A stretch of 64,000 nucleotides of DNA from NCBI RefSeq assembly GCF_030137545.1, contig NZ_JARUVL010000002.1:302571-366570 (forward strand), in the 5' to 3' direction. The notes under the pieces are model-generated. The model made no database searches and was not told the origin of the DNA. It worked only from the letters and a program-made list of their open reading frames with translations. The translations under genes were made by a program, and so were the position numbers. This DNA is from Virgibacillus sp. LDC-1. GTDB taxonomy: Bacteria; Bacillota; Bacilli; Bacillales; Amphibacillaceae. Below, piece after piece: positions 52,217 through 61,306 of this stretch. Each line of letters opens with the position of its first letter. The stretch's first letter is position 1.

Positions 52217-53326
52217 ATGAAAAACTATCTTATTATCGGCGCTGGGATATTAGGCGCAACAACTGCATATAAGCTTGCCAAGTATGGCGCACAGGTTACT
52301 ATTATTGATCGAAAAGCTCCTGGTCAAGCAACGGAGGCAGCTGCTGGAATTATATGCCCATGGCTTTCACAACGAAGAAACAAAGCATGGTATACACTAG
52401 CTAAAAACGGCGCACGCATGTATCCAGCATTAATTAAGGAACTAAATGAAGATGGCATTCAAGATACTGGCTATACCAAATCAGGCGCATTAAGCATTCA
52501 CAATGACGAAGCTAAATTACAAGCGATGAAAAAAAGAGCAGAAGAACGCCGCCAAGATGCACCTGAGATCGGAGAAATTTCCTTCCTTAATGAAGAAGAA
52601 ACGAGAGAATTGTTCCCACCAATTGCGGAGGGCTATCAATCCATCCACATAAGCGGAGCTGGAAGCGTAGATGGAAAGAAATTGCGAGACGCCCTGTTAA
52701 AAGGGGCTATCTTGCACGGTGCCAAATTCGTTGAAGGAGAAGCCACGCTTTCCTTAGAAGGACAGCTTGTAACCGGAGCGACCGTCAACGAAACCCATTA
52801 TGCTGCAGATATTGTTATCGCAACGGCCGGAGCATGGATGAAACAGCTTCTTGAGCCTACACAGCTGCTATTTAACGGCAAAGCACAAAAAGGACAGCTT
52901 ATCCATATTACGTTACCAGACATGGATACAACAAATTGGCCACTTGTCATGCCACCTATTCCTCAATCAATCGTTCCATTTGCTGATCATATTACACTTG
53001 GAGCAACACATGAGGATGCCCATTCATTTGATTTACGACCAACAATCGGGGCTGTTCATGATATTCTCTCAAAAGCACTCCAGTTTGCACCAGGGCTTGC
53101 AAATAGCACCTTAGTTGATGTAAAAGTAGGTTATCGTCCTTTCACACCCGGATTCCTTCCTGTATTCGGCAAGGTTCCAGAGCTTCAAGGACTGTTAATG
53201 GCTAATGGGCTTGGCTCATCAGGATTGACTACAGGACCTTATGTCGGTTCAGAGCTGGCAAAGCTTGCCTTAGGACTTCAAACAGAAATCAATGCACAAG
53301 ATTATAATGTCGGTACGGCATTTTAG
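52217..53326 (+). CDS. FAD-dependent amino acid oxidase/dehydrogenase (DAO family)
   Basis: 369 aa. N-terminal FAD motif YLIIGAGILGATTAYKLAKY, EAAAGIICPWLSQRRNKAW as in the glycine oxidase/DadA group, and C-terminal LLMANGLGSSGLTTGPYVGS that closes the FAD site. Substrate is probably a D-amino acid or a secondary amine, undetermined. ATG at 52217 has AAAGGA 9 nt upstream, giving the usual position of the FAD motif; the 14-residue longer form is rejected. Confidence 0.88.
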   Translation: MKNYLIIGAGILGATTAYKLAKYGAQVTIIDRKAPGQATEAAAGIICPWLSQRRNKAWYTLAKNGARMYPALIKELNEDGIQDTGYTKSGALSIHNDEAKLQAMKKRAEERRQDAPEIGEISFLNEEETRELFPPIAEGYQSIHISGAGSVDGKKLRDALLKGAILHGAKFVEGEATLSLEGQLVTGATVNETHYAADIVIATAGAWMKQLLEPTQLLFNGKAQKGQLIHITLPDMDTTNWPLVMPPIPQSIVPFADHITLGATHEDAHSFDLRPTIGAVHDILSKALQFAPGLANSTLVDVKVGYRPFTPGFLPVFGKVPELQGLLMANGLGSSGLTTGPYVGSELAKLALGLQTEINAQDYNVGTAF

Positions 53327-53388
53327 TAAACTACGAAAAATGAGGAACATATCATTTCGCAAACCATGATTACAAAGGGGGACTTCTT

Positions 53389-53532
53389 TTGAAAGGAAAT
53401 AAACTGATCGTCATTATTATAATTACGATTGTATTAGCGATGACATTAAGCTTTTATTTAATGGAAGTAATGGTAGAGGATAAGCAAGCGATGCATTCAA
53501 TCAAAGTAAACGAATATCATTCCCTTCTATGA
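53389..53532 (+). CDS. Small single-TM protein, 47 aa
   Basis: TTG start after AAAGGGGG. MKGNKLIVIIIITIVLAMTL forms a TM helix, followed by a short charged outside tail (EVMVEDKQAMHSIKVNEYHS). It lies 60 bp after the oxidase and before a terminator, so it is probably co-transcribed. No family recognised. Confidence 0.6.
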   Translation: MKGNKLIVIIIITIVLAMTLSFYLMEVMVEDKQAMHSIKVNEYHSLL

Positions 53533-53562
53533 AACGCATATGCGCTCCATTTTGTATCGGAC

Positions 53563-53594
53563 GTGAGATGGCTTTTGCCATCTCACCCTTTTTC
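53563..53594 (+). terminator. Terminator, perfect 10-bp stem
   Basis: GTGAGATGGC-TTTT-GCCATCTCAC followed by CCTTTTT. It ends the oxidase/small-protein transcript and faces the convergent AraC gene. Confidence 0.9.
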
Positions 53595-53614
53595 ATTAGC
53601 ATTATTCGATAACA

Positions 53615-54358
53615 CTACAACATTTTTTCCTTGAATTTTCTCGGTGTCATTCCAGTAAATCTTTTAAACAGACTTGTGTAATGACTTTGATTACAAAATC
53701 CAAATAATAACGCAATATCAAGTAATGATGAGTCCGTATGACGCAAAAAATACTTCGACTCATCTATTTTTTTATGATTAATATACGTTTTCAGATGCAC
53801 ACCAACTACTTTATAAAACATCGCAGATAAATAGTTAGCACTTACATTTGTTTCTATTGCAATCTCCTTTAAAGTTAGTGGCTGGAGTATATGATCGTGA
53901 ATATATTGAACGGCACGATCAACAATTTCATTGTGATAAGCACTTTTCCGATAATCCTCGACTGCTTGAATAAAATAATGGACCATCTCATATTCAAGCT
54001 TCCTTACCCCTTCTGAATCCGGCGTATTCTCAACCCTACGGATAAACACATCACTTAAATCAAAGGCATGCTCTGGAGGAACACCCGCTCGAATTGTCGC
54101 TCGTGCAAACAACGTACAAGAGCATATTAAAGAATTTTTCAACGAACGAAGCGGAATATGCGCTAACGTTGCGCGGTCCAATTCATTAATTTGCTGCAAT
54201 AATTCCTGGGCTTTTGCTTCATCTGCTTTTTCCACCCAATATAAAAGCTCCCGTTCTAGTCGATAGTTCGGGTGTGTGAATAATGACTCTTCATTATCCT
54301 TTCTTGCTTTTAGAAAATCCTGGATAACACTTTTCTGAATGGAAGACGTTTTTTGCAT
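53615..54358 (-). CDS. AraC family transcriptional regulator
   Basis: About 247 aa. The C-terminal double HTH (about 150-247) reads YIHDHILQPLTLKEIAIETN, VSANYLSAMFYKVVGVHLKT and LLDIALLFGFCNQSHYTSLF with the family end RFTGMTPRKFK. The N-terminal helical part resembles the YesS/YtdP-like or pAO1-type sensor region. It is divergent from the maltose operon and probably its activator; Bacillus subtilis uses a LacI protein there instead. Start uncertain among three ATG codons; I chose the one with GGAGAT 7-10 nt upstream. Confidence 0.88.
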   Translation of the reverse strand: MQKTSSIQKSVIQDFLKARKDNEESLFTHPNYRLERELLYWVEKADEAKAQELLQQINELDRATLAHIPLRSLKNSLICSCTLFARATIRAGVPPEHAFDLSDVFIRRVENTPDSEGVRKLEYEMVHYFIQAVEDYRKSAYHNEIVDRAVQYIHDHILQPLTLKEIAIETNVSANYLSAMFYKVVGVHLKTYINHKKIDESKYFLRHTDSSLLDIALLFGFCNQSHYTSLFKRFTGMTPRKFKEKML

Positions 54359-54428
54359 TTCATTCATCTCCAGTATATACAAGTTAAATTTTTAATAAAA
54401 AACATAATATTCTAATATAAATGTACGA

Positions 54429-54442
54429 TGAAAGCACTTACA
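54429..54442 (+). promoter_or_regulatory. cre-like site before the maltose operon
   Basis: TGAAAGCACTTACA, one base off a full cre (CA for the central CG), 45 bp before the binding-protein start and just after a TAATAT -10-like box. It may give glucose repression of the operon. Confidence 0.5.
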
Positions 54443-54486
54443 ATGCAAGTGAGAGTTAGAAGAAAATAAAGAGGAGGTCAACAAAA

Positions 54487-55749
54487 ATGAAAAAAATGAA
54501 ATCAATCTTATTATTTTTTACCACTTTATTACTATTTTTATTAGTTGCTTGTAGTGAGGATAGCAACAAATCCTCGGATGACGCAGAGAAAAAAGATGAT
54601 GATGCAGCAGCATCTGAAGAAGTTGTTATTAAGCTTGGAGCACAGAATGACAATACTCCGGCAACACAGGCACTTATCGATGCCTTCAACGAGAGTCAAG
54701 ATAAGTACACGGTGGAATGGGATCCATTAACAAATGACTCAGCCCAAATGCATGACCAATTGCTTAACTCCTTAACAAGTGGTTCCAGTGAATACGATGT
54801 TATTTCCATGGATGTCGTTTGGGCAGGAGAATTTGCTGGTGCTGGCTTTTTAGAGCCAATTGATGTTCATATGAATAAGGCTGGATTAAACAAAGAATTA
54901 TTTAATGCCGGATCAATGGATTCCGGAAATTATAAAGGAAAACAATATACACTTCCATTCTTCCCTGATGTTGGCCTGCTTTATTTCCGCTCCGATATTG
55001 TAGATGAGGCGGATGCAGCAAAGCTAGAAAGCGGCGATTATACGTATGAAGATTTATATGCAATGGCAGAAAAGTATACAGGGAAAGCAGACACAAAATA
55101 TGGGTTTTTATATCAATCCAAGCAATATGAGGGATTAACAGTAAACGTAACTGAATTTAGTAATTCCTTTGGAGATGTAGCTGCTGGACTAGAGCAAATG
55201 CATCAATTTACAACTGCTTCTTTCTCACCAAAGGATTTATTAAACTTTACTGAAGGAGAAACACATACGAATTTTGAACAAGGAAATGCTGTTTTTGCTA
55301 GAAACTGGCCATATCAATTTGGACGCATTTCTGGTGAAGAAGATGGGGTAACGATTTCAACGGATCAGGTTGGTATCGCTCCTCTTCCAAATGGCGGCTC
55401 TGTTGGTGGCTGGCTGCTCGGTATCAACAAAAACTCAGAGCATGTAGAAGGCGCATGGGAATTCATTCAGTTTGCAGCAGGGGAAAAAGGACAAACAATT
55501 ATGGCAACAGAAGGTGGATACTTACCAGGCTACAATGCATTGCTAGAAGACAGTGCTGTACAGGATTCGAATGTTATGCTTACCTTCCCTGGCTTCCAAA
55601 AGGCGCTAGCAAATGCGATTGCACGCCCTGTTTCTCCAGAATACAACAAAGTTTCTGATACGATTCAAGTGGAAGCACATAAATATCTTAGCTCTGGAGA
55701 AGGACTGGAGGAAGTCACAGCCGCAATTAAAGAAGCGATTGCAGAATAA
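54487..55749 (+). CDS. Maltose/maltodextrin ABC transporter, solute-binding lipoprotein
   Basis: 420 aa. Lipoprotein signal MKKMKSILLFFTTLLLFLLV then the lipobox LVAC (Cys22), an acidic linker (about 23-46), and a family 1 sugar-binding fold: GAQNDNTPATQALIDAFNES, YDVISMDVVWAGEFAGAGFL, YTLPFFPDVGLLYFRSDIVD, NGGSVGGWLLGINKNS. SD GAGGAGG before ATG. First gene of the five-gene operon. Substrate maltose or trehalose is inferred from the downstream phosphorylase. Confidence 0.92.
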   Translation: MKKMKSILLFFTTLLLFLLVACSEDSNKSSDDAEKKDDDAAASEEVVIKLGAQNDNTPATQALIDAFNESQDKYTVEWDPLTNDSAQMHDQLLNSLTSGSSEYDVISMDVVWAGEFAGAGFLEPIDVHMNKAGLNKELFNAGSMDSGNYKGKQYTLPFFPDVGLLYFRSDIVDEADAAKLESGDYTYEDLYAMAEKYTGKADTKYGFLYQSKQYEGLTVNVTEFSNSFGDVAAGLEQMHQFTTASFSPKDLLNFTEGETHTNFEQGNAVFARNWPYQFGRISGEEDGVTISTDQVGIAPLPNGGSVGGWLLGINKNSEHVEGAWEFIQFAAGEKGQTIMATEGGYLPGYNALLEDSAVQDSNVMLTFPGFQKALANAIARPVSPEYNKVSDTIQVEAHKYLSSGEGLEEVTAAIKEAIAE

Positions 55750-55850
55750 TTACGCTTCCATAAACTCCTTATGACTGCTTTCATAAGGAGTTTCCTTTTT
55801 CTCCAGTCTATTGAAACCGTTTCATCCCAATACACAAAGAGGTGATCGAA

Positions 55851-57068
55851 ATGAAGCATAAGTTGGGCTTTAGCGGCTGGTTTTATTTATTACCAACCCT
55901 TATTCTAATTGGAATATTTTCCATTTGGCCCGTTTTTCAGTCTATCACATATACGATGTTTGATTATAAGCTAAATGACCAACAAAAAGCTGGTCTGTAC
56001 GTAAACGATCGGTTTAATACCGACTTATTTAATGAAACCACCTTATATGTTGGCATGTTTCTCGAAGAAGAGCTCGCTTCTGTTTCCGAGCAAGCGGATA
56101 AAGATTTAATCCGTGACACGTTAACCAACTTAAAAGAAAGTGCTGCACCATATGCATCACAAGAAGGAATCATTAAGCTTTCTTCAAGTGAAGCTAAGGG
56201 TATTCAAGCACTGTATACTACAACGAAAAAAACAATCGATACGTTAAGTCAAAAATATACATTAACACATGCTGAAAACCTACCACTATTAGTAGAAGAT
56301 ATTAACAATAGTATGATACCTTCCAATTTTATCGGTTTAAAAGCCTATAAAGAGGTCTTGTCCGACGAACGGATGCATATTGCGCTATGGAATACGATCT
56401 TATTCACCCTTGTATCTGTCAGCATTGAGCTTGTATTAGGTTTAGGGCTGGCAATGATCTTAAACAAGGCAATGGTCGGCAAAGGGATTGTAAGAACAAC
56501 CTCCCTCATTCCGTGGGCAATTCCAACAGCAGTAGCTGCCCTCATGTGGAGCTATCTCTATGATGGTAGCAGTGGTATAGTCGCTCATTTCTTCGAAAAC
56601 GTAGGATTAATTAGTCAATCACAGGATCTATTATTAAGTGGCAGTGGTGCAATGGTATCTACAATCATCGCCGACGTTTGGAAAACAACGCCATATATGG
56701 CGCTATTATTATTGGCAGGACTGCAAAATATACCAAAAGCATTATATGAAGCGGCAGCTATTGATGGTGCTTCTCGTATAAAGTCATTCTTCCAGGTTAC
56801 ATTGCCATTATTAAAATCTTCTATACTTGTCGCCCTATTATTTCGAACACTCGATGCATTTCGTGTCTTTGACTTAATTTATGTACTAACAGGCGGTGGT
56901 CCTGGCGGAGCAACAGAAACGATGTCTATTTATGCCTATAAGCTGATGTTCGGGCAAACCAACTTTGGCTATGGCTCTGTTATCGTCATGGTAATGTTCG
57001 TCTGTGTCGCCCTGATCGCAATTATATTTGTGCGCTTACTCGGGACGAATCTATTAGATCGAAATTAA
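55851..57068 (+). CDS. Maltose/maltodextrin ABC transporter permease (MalF/MdxF-like)
   Basis: 405 aa. TM1 is WFYLLPTLILIGIFSIWPVF. A long extracytoplasmic insertion (about 40-160) follows, as in MalF/MdxF. The ABC permease EAA loop is NIPKALYEAAAIDGASRIKS followed by FFQVTLPLLKSSI. Six TM segments in total. GAGGTG lies 6 nt before ATG. It is 101 bp after the binding protein, and a possible processing hairpin sits between them. Pairs with the next gene. Confidence 0.92.
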   Translation: MKHKLGFSGWFYLLPTLILIGIFSIWPVFQSITYTMFDYKLNDQQKAGLYVNDRFNTDLFNETTLYVGMFLEEELASVSEQADKDLIRDTLTNLKESAAPYASQEGIIKLSSSEAKGIQALYTTTKKTIDTLSQKYTLTHAENLPLLVEDINNSMIPSNFIGLKAYKEVLSDERMHIALWNTILFTLVSVSIELVLGLGLAMILNKAMVGKGIVRTTSLIPWAIPTAVAALMWSYLYDGSSGIVAHFFENVGLISQSQDLLLSGSGAMVSTIIADVWKTTPYMALLLLAGLQNIPKALYEAAAIDGASRIKSFFQVTLPLLKSSILVALLFRTLDAFRVFDLIYVLTGGGPGGATETMSIYAYKLMFGQTNFGYGSVIVMVMFVCVALIAIIFVRLLGTNLLDRN

Positions 57069-57081
57069 AGGAGTGAAAACT

Positions 57082-57915
57082 ATGAAAGCCACTAAAAAAA
57101 GACGTTGGATCATTTTTGCTGCCTTTGTAATAGTCTACCTGTTTATTATGATTTTTCCTTTTTTATGGATTTTCATCACTTCCTTTAAAACAAGTGGAGA
57201 AATCTTTGGTACTGGTGCATTTCGTGCTATCCCAGAAGACCCGACGTTTGGTAATTATGTCACCGTATTATTCGAAAAAGGAATCCTAAAAGCAATTGCA
57301 AATAGCTTTATTGTCGCAACAACGACAACAATCTATGTCATTATTGTCGCAACCTTATGTGCTTACGCAATTTCACGGTTTCGTTTTAGAGGAAAAAGTA
57401 TTTTACTAGGAATCATTTTAGCAGTATCTATGTTTCCACAAATGATTATTACTGGTCCTGTTTACAATCTTTTTTATAAGCTCGACTTGTTAAATAGCTA
57501 TGCAGTTGTACTGCCTTATTCAACGATTACACTTCCAATGGGGGTTTGGATCCTTGTCACCCATTTTAATCAAATTCCATTGGCATTAGAAGAATCAGCA
57601 GAAATAGATGGGGCAACCCGTTTTCAAACATTGTACAAAATTGTCTTTCCATTAGCAGCCCCAGGGGTTTTTACAACCGCAATCATTACCTTTATAGCTG
57701 CTTGGAATGAATTTCTATTAACTATTACATTGAATACAAATGCAGCATATCACACTGTTCCAGTTGCCATTTCCTTTTTGCGCACCCAGTTCTCGATTTT
57801 GTGGGGCGAGGTCGCTGCTGCAACAGCAATTGTAACGATACCTACATTAATTATCGTATTGATTTTCCAAAAGCAAATCATCTCCGGCCTTACAACAGGA
57901 GGCGTAAAGGAATAG
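57082..57915 (+). CDS. Maltose/maltodextrin ABC transporter permease (MalG/MdxG-like)
   Basis: 277 aa, six TM segments. TM1 is WIIFAAFVIVYLFIMIFPFL. The EAA loop is IPLALEESAEIDGATRFQTL. AAAGGAGTG lies 6 nt before the ATG; a GTG three codons upstream overlaps that SD. The ATPase for this importer is not encoded here, so it presumably uses a shared MsmX-type ATPase elsewhere. Confidence 0.93.
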   Translation: MKATKKRRWIIFAAFVIVYLFIMIFPFLWIFITSFKTSGEIFGTGAFRAIPEDPTFGNYVTVLFEKGILKAIANSFIVATTTTIYVIIVATLCAYAISRFRFRGKSILLGIILAVSMFPQMIITGPVYNLFYKLDLLNSYAVVLPYSTITLPMGVWILVTHFNQIPLALEESAEIDGATRFQTLYKIVFPLAAPGVFTTAIITFIAAWNEFLLTITLNTNAAYHTVPVAISFLRTQFSILWGEVAAATAIVTIPTLIIVLIFQKQIISGLTTGGVKE

Positions 57916-57967
57916 AAAAACGCTGTCACATATTACTGCATCAACAAGAAGTGTAAGGAGTGATACT

Positions 57968-60277
57968 ATGTCATGGGTTATACAATCCCAAGCAACGGAC
58001 AAAGAAAGCATCGAACTAGAAGAAAGCTTATTTTTTACTGGAAATGGCTATATTGGTATCCGGGGAAATTTCGAAGAAGGTGCACCAGACGAAATTCAAT
58101 CCATCCGCGGAACTTATCTGAATGGATTCCATGATATTGTTCCGATTTCATATGGTGAAAAACTATACGGCTTTCCTGATACACAGCAAAAGCTTGTTAA
58201 TATGATAGATGCCCAAGAGGTACAAATTTGGGTCGGTGAGCAGGATGAAGCAGAACAGCTTTCCTTATCAACTGGCGAACTATTAAATTATGAACGAACG
58301 CTCTATTTAGATAAAGGCTATAGTGAGCGAAAACTGCACTGGAGATCAAAGCACGGTCATGAGCTTATTGTCACCTTTAAACGAATGACCTCCTTTCAGA
58401 CGAAGGAACTTTTTTATCAGCATATTACGATCACGCCTAAAAGCAAGGATATTCCGATTCGAATCGTTTCTAACGTCCGTGGCGATGTGCAAAACTTTGT
58501 TGATCCAACTGACCCTCGCATTGGGAGCAGTCATGCAAAAACATTAACCGTTCAGCAAACGGAAGCAAACGATACAGCAAGCTACATTGAAGTGAATACG
58601 ACTGCTTCTGAGCTTTCCGCTGCAGTCCTGTCTACGGTAAAAATAAATCAACCAACTGCCACAACACATATGGTTGTGTACGATGAAAATGTGGAAACAG
58701 AAATTGCGTTTACCTTAACAGAACCAACAATATTTGAAAAACGCTCCTTGTACACAGACTCAAGACATACCACGGATTTAAAGCAAACGTTACTTCAATT
58801 GCAACACGCAATGGAGCCTTTATCTGCAGAAACGCTATTTTCTGAGCAAGAAACCTATTTAACTACTTTTTGGAAGCAGACAGACATCCAAATAACAGGT
58901 AATCAAGCACTTCAAGAAGGGATTCGCTTTAACCTCTTTCATGTTCTCCAATCAACAGGACAAGATGGCATTTCAAACATTGCTGCCAAAGGTTTGTCTG
59001 GTGAAGGCTATGAGGGACATTATTTTTGGGATACAGAAATTTACTTGCTCCCACTATTTACAATGACCAATCCAAAGCTTGCGAAACAGCTGCTCTTATA
59101 TCGCTATTCTATTTTAGATGCCGCACGGAACCGCGCAAAAGAAATGGGCCATCAAAAAGGAGCGTTATTTCCTTGGCGAACGATTGCTGGTGATGAATGC
59201 TCTTCCTACTTTCCAGCAGGATCGGCTCAGTACCATATAAGTGCTGACATTGCCTATAGCTATATTCAATACTTTCTAGCAACAAATGATGTGGCATTTT
59301 TAGCGTCAAACGGAGCGGAAGTTTTAATAGAAACAGCACGCCTATGGATGGAGGTTGGTCATTTTTCAAAAGGGGCATTTCGCATTGATGCCGTTACAGG
59401 ACCAGATGAATATACGTGTATCGTCAACAACAATTATTATACGAATGTCATGGCAAAGCATAATTTATCATGGGCAGTAAAAGCAGTTCAGCTAATCAAA
59501 GAACACAGCCCTGCTCAATACCAAGAGCTCAAGCAGCTTATCCAGCTTCATAATGCAGAGCTCGAACAATTTCAGCAAGCAGCGGACGCGATGTACCTTC
59601 CTGTTGATGACACACTACAAATCAATCCACAGGATGACACATTTCTCCAAAAGAAAGTATGGGATTTCGCTCAAACGCCGAAAAGTAACTATCCATTATT
59701 ACTACATTATCATCCATTGACACTTTATCGCTATCAAGTATGTAAGCAAGCAGATACTGTGCTAGCACATTTGTTATTAGAAGATGAACAAACAGAAGAG
59801 GTCATGAAGCATTCCTATGATTATTATGAACAGGTAACGACACATGACTCTTCTTTATCGACCTGTGTATTTAGTATGATGGGCGCAAGACTTGGATATA
59901 TGGAAAAATCGTACCATTACTTTTTAGAAACCGTCCGTCTCGATTTAGATAATACCCAAGGCAATACGAGACACGGGCTTCATATGGCAAACATGGGAGG
60001 AACCTGGCTTGCCATCGTTACAGGCTTTGCAGGGATGCGTGTAAAGGAAAATGGGCTTTTCTTCCGACCTAATATTCCTAAGGATTGGGAAAGCTTTTCC
60101 TTTAGACTTTCGTTCCGTGACAGCAGTATCCAATGCACGATTACACAAGAACAGCTTGCAGTGCAGCTTTTATCCGGCGACGCCGTCACGATTCATGTAT
60201 GGAATGATGCGTATACTGTGACAGCAGATTCTATGATTCAAGTAGCTATGCAACAAGGAGAAAAAGTAAATGAGTGA
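57968..60277 (+). CDS. Glycoside hydrolase family 65 phosphorylase (maltose phosphorylase-like)
   Basis: 769 aa; inverting phosphorolysis of an alpha-glucoside to beta-glucose-1-phosphate. Three GH65 parts: N-terminal beta sandwich (about 1-270), the (alpha/alpha)6 barrel (about 320-690) and a small C-terminal domain. Key motifs: GLSGEGYEGHYFWDTEIYLL, ALFPWRTIAGDECSSYFPAG, and VTGPDEYT with the general acid Glu481. It resembles Bacillus subtilis YvdK. Trehalose, kojibiose or nigerose phosphorylase remain possible. SD AAGGAGTG 7 nt upstream. It feeds the following phosphoglucomutase. Confidence 0.93.
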   Translation: MSWVIQSQATDKESIELEESLFFTGNGYIGIRGNFEEGAPDEIQSIRGTYLNGFHDIVPISYGEKLYGFPDTQQKLVNMIDAQEVQIWVGEQDEAEQLSLSTGELLNYERTLYLDKGYSERKLHWRSKHGHELIVTFKRMTSFQTKELFYQHITITPKSKDIPIRIVSNVRGDVQNFVDPTDPRIGSSHAKTLTVQQTEANDTASYIEVNTTASELSAAVLSTVKINQPTATTHMVVYDENVETEIAFTLTEPTIFEKRSLYTDSRHTTDLKQTLLQLQHAMEPLSAETLFSEQETYLTTFWKQTDIQITGNQALQEGIRFNLFHVLQSTGQDGISNIAAKGLSGEGYEGHYFWDTEIYLLPLFTMTNPKLAKQLLLYRYSILDAARNRAKEMGHQKGALFPWRTIAGDECSSYFPAGSAQYHISADIAYSYIQYFLATNDVAFLASNGAEVLIETARLWMEVGHFSKGAFRIDAVTGPDEYTCIVNNNYYTNVMAKHNLSWAVKAVQLIKEHSPAQYQELKQLIQLHNAELEQFQQAADAMYLPVDDTLQINPQDDTFLQKKVWDFAQTPKSNYPLLLHYHPLTLYRYQVCKQADTVLAHLLLEDEQTEEVMKHSYDYYEQVTTHDSSLSTCVFSMMGARLGYMEKSYHYFLETVRLDLDNTQGNTRHGLHMANMGGTWLAIVTGFAGMRVKENGLFFRPNIPKDWESFSFRLSFRDSSIQCTITQEQLAVQLLSGDAVTIHVWNDAYTVTADSMIQVAMQQGEKVNE

Positions 60278-60301
60278 GTTTATAGTGGAGGAGCATGCAA
60301 C

Positions 60302-60976
60302 ATGGTGAAAGGCTTTATCTTTGATTTAGACGGTGTCATTACAGATACAGCAGACCTACATTATCTGGCATGGAAAGAGCTCGGAGACAAAATAGGGATT
60401 CCCATTGATCCAACCTTTAATCAACAGCTAAAAGGAATTGGTCGCATGGAATCCCTCGAGAAAATTCTGCACTACGGAAATAAAGCAGATGTATTCTCTG
60501 CCGCGGAAAAAGCCCAATTAGCAGAAGAGAAAAATGAACAATACAAGCAATTAATCAACCGTTTGACACCAGATGATATTCTGCCAGGCATTCCTTCTTT
60601 ATTACTTGAGCTGCGCGAAAGACAAATTAAAATCGGTCTCGCATCGGCGAGCAAAAACGCACCTGCTATCATCGAAAACCTTGAATTAACATCTTTCTTT
60701 GACAGCATTGCTGATGCGGGAAGTGTAGCAAGTAAACCAGCACCAGATATTTTCTTGCTCGCTGCTGCTGAATTAGTGGTCGAACCAGGTGAAGCGATTG
60801 GAATTGAGGATGCAATAAGTGGCATTACCGCGATCCAACGCGCAGGAATGTTTGCCGTTGGTGTAGGTGATAAGAATGTTCTGCAGGGTGCAGATTTTAT
60901 CGTCCCTTCTACCGCTGAGTTGTCTGTTACTACCATTCTCGAAGCTTGGGAGAAGCATAAAAGCGAGCATGTGTGA
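60302..60976 (+). CDS. pgmB: Beta-phosphoglucomutase PgmB
   Basis: 224 aa HAD enzyme converting beta-glucose-1-phosphate to glucose-6-phosphate in the cytosol. Nucleophile motif FIFDLDGVITDTADLHYLAW (Asp8, Asp10), cap with LKGIGRMESLEKIL, then IGLASASKNAP and GSVASKPAPDIF, and metal motif GIEDAISGI. GTGGAGGA precedes the ATG. Last gene of the maltose operon, followed by a strong terminator. Confidence 0.96.
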   Translation: MVKGFIFDLDGVITDTADLHYLAWKELGDKIGIPIDPTFNQQLKGIGRMESLEKILHYGNKADVFSAAEKAQLAEEKNEQYKQLINRLTPDDILPGIPSLLLELRERQIKIGLASASKNAPAIIENLELTSFFDSIADAGSVASKPAPDIFLLAAAELVVEPGEAIGIEDAISGITAIQRAGMFAVGVGDKNVLQGADFIVPSTAELSVTTILEAWEKHKSEHV

Positions 60977-61020
60977 AGTATAGGTTTAAGCAAACAAAGG
61001 GGATAAATAGATAGAAAACT

Positions 61021-61060
61021 GCAACGTGCATATATTAAATCCGCACGTTGCTGTTTTTTT
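61021..61060 (+). terminator. Terminator of the maltose operon
   Basis: GCAACGTGC / GCACGTTGC with a 13-nt loop, then TG and seven T residues. Confidence 0.9.
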
Positions 61061-61306
61061 GTTGAGAGAATTTTTACATCCAATTAATCCACTATCCATT
61101 CTTCCCCATTATTTCATAGACTCTCCATTTCATAAGAACTTCATTTTTTCTTTTGTTTATGCGAGATTAGAAACTGAAATTAATCATAAGATAGTTTATA
61201 CTTAACAAAAACATGCGAAAACTTCAAAAAGATATACGATTGCATCATTTTTTTACTGATAAAGATGAGAAATGAAGTTTACCGATAAAGAATGGAGAAA
61301 AATTAA
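61061..61306. other. Intergenic stretch before the M20 gene
   Basis: A/T-rich, no ORF of note. It presumably holds the promoter of the amidohydrolase gene; I could not single out boxes with confidence. Confidence 0.4.

Noticed and set aside
60472..61083. 203-aa minus-strand ORF opposite pgmB
   Set aside because: Antisense shadow rich in Ser/Ala/Ile with no SD; the plus-strand PgmB motifs are complete.
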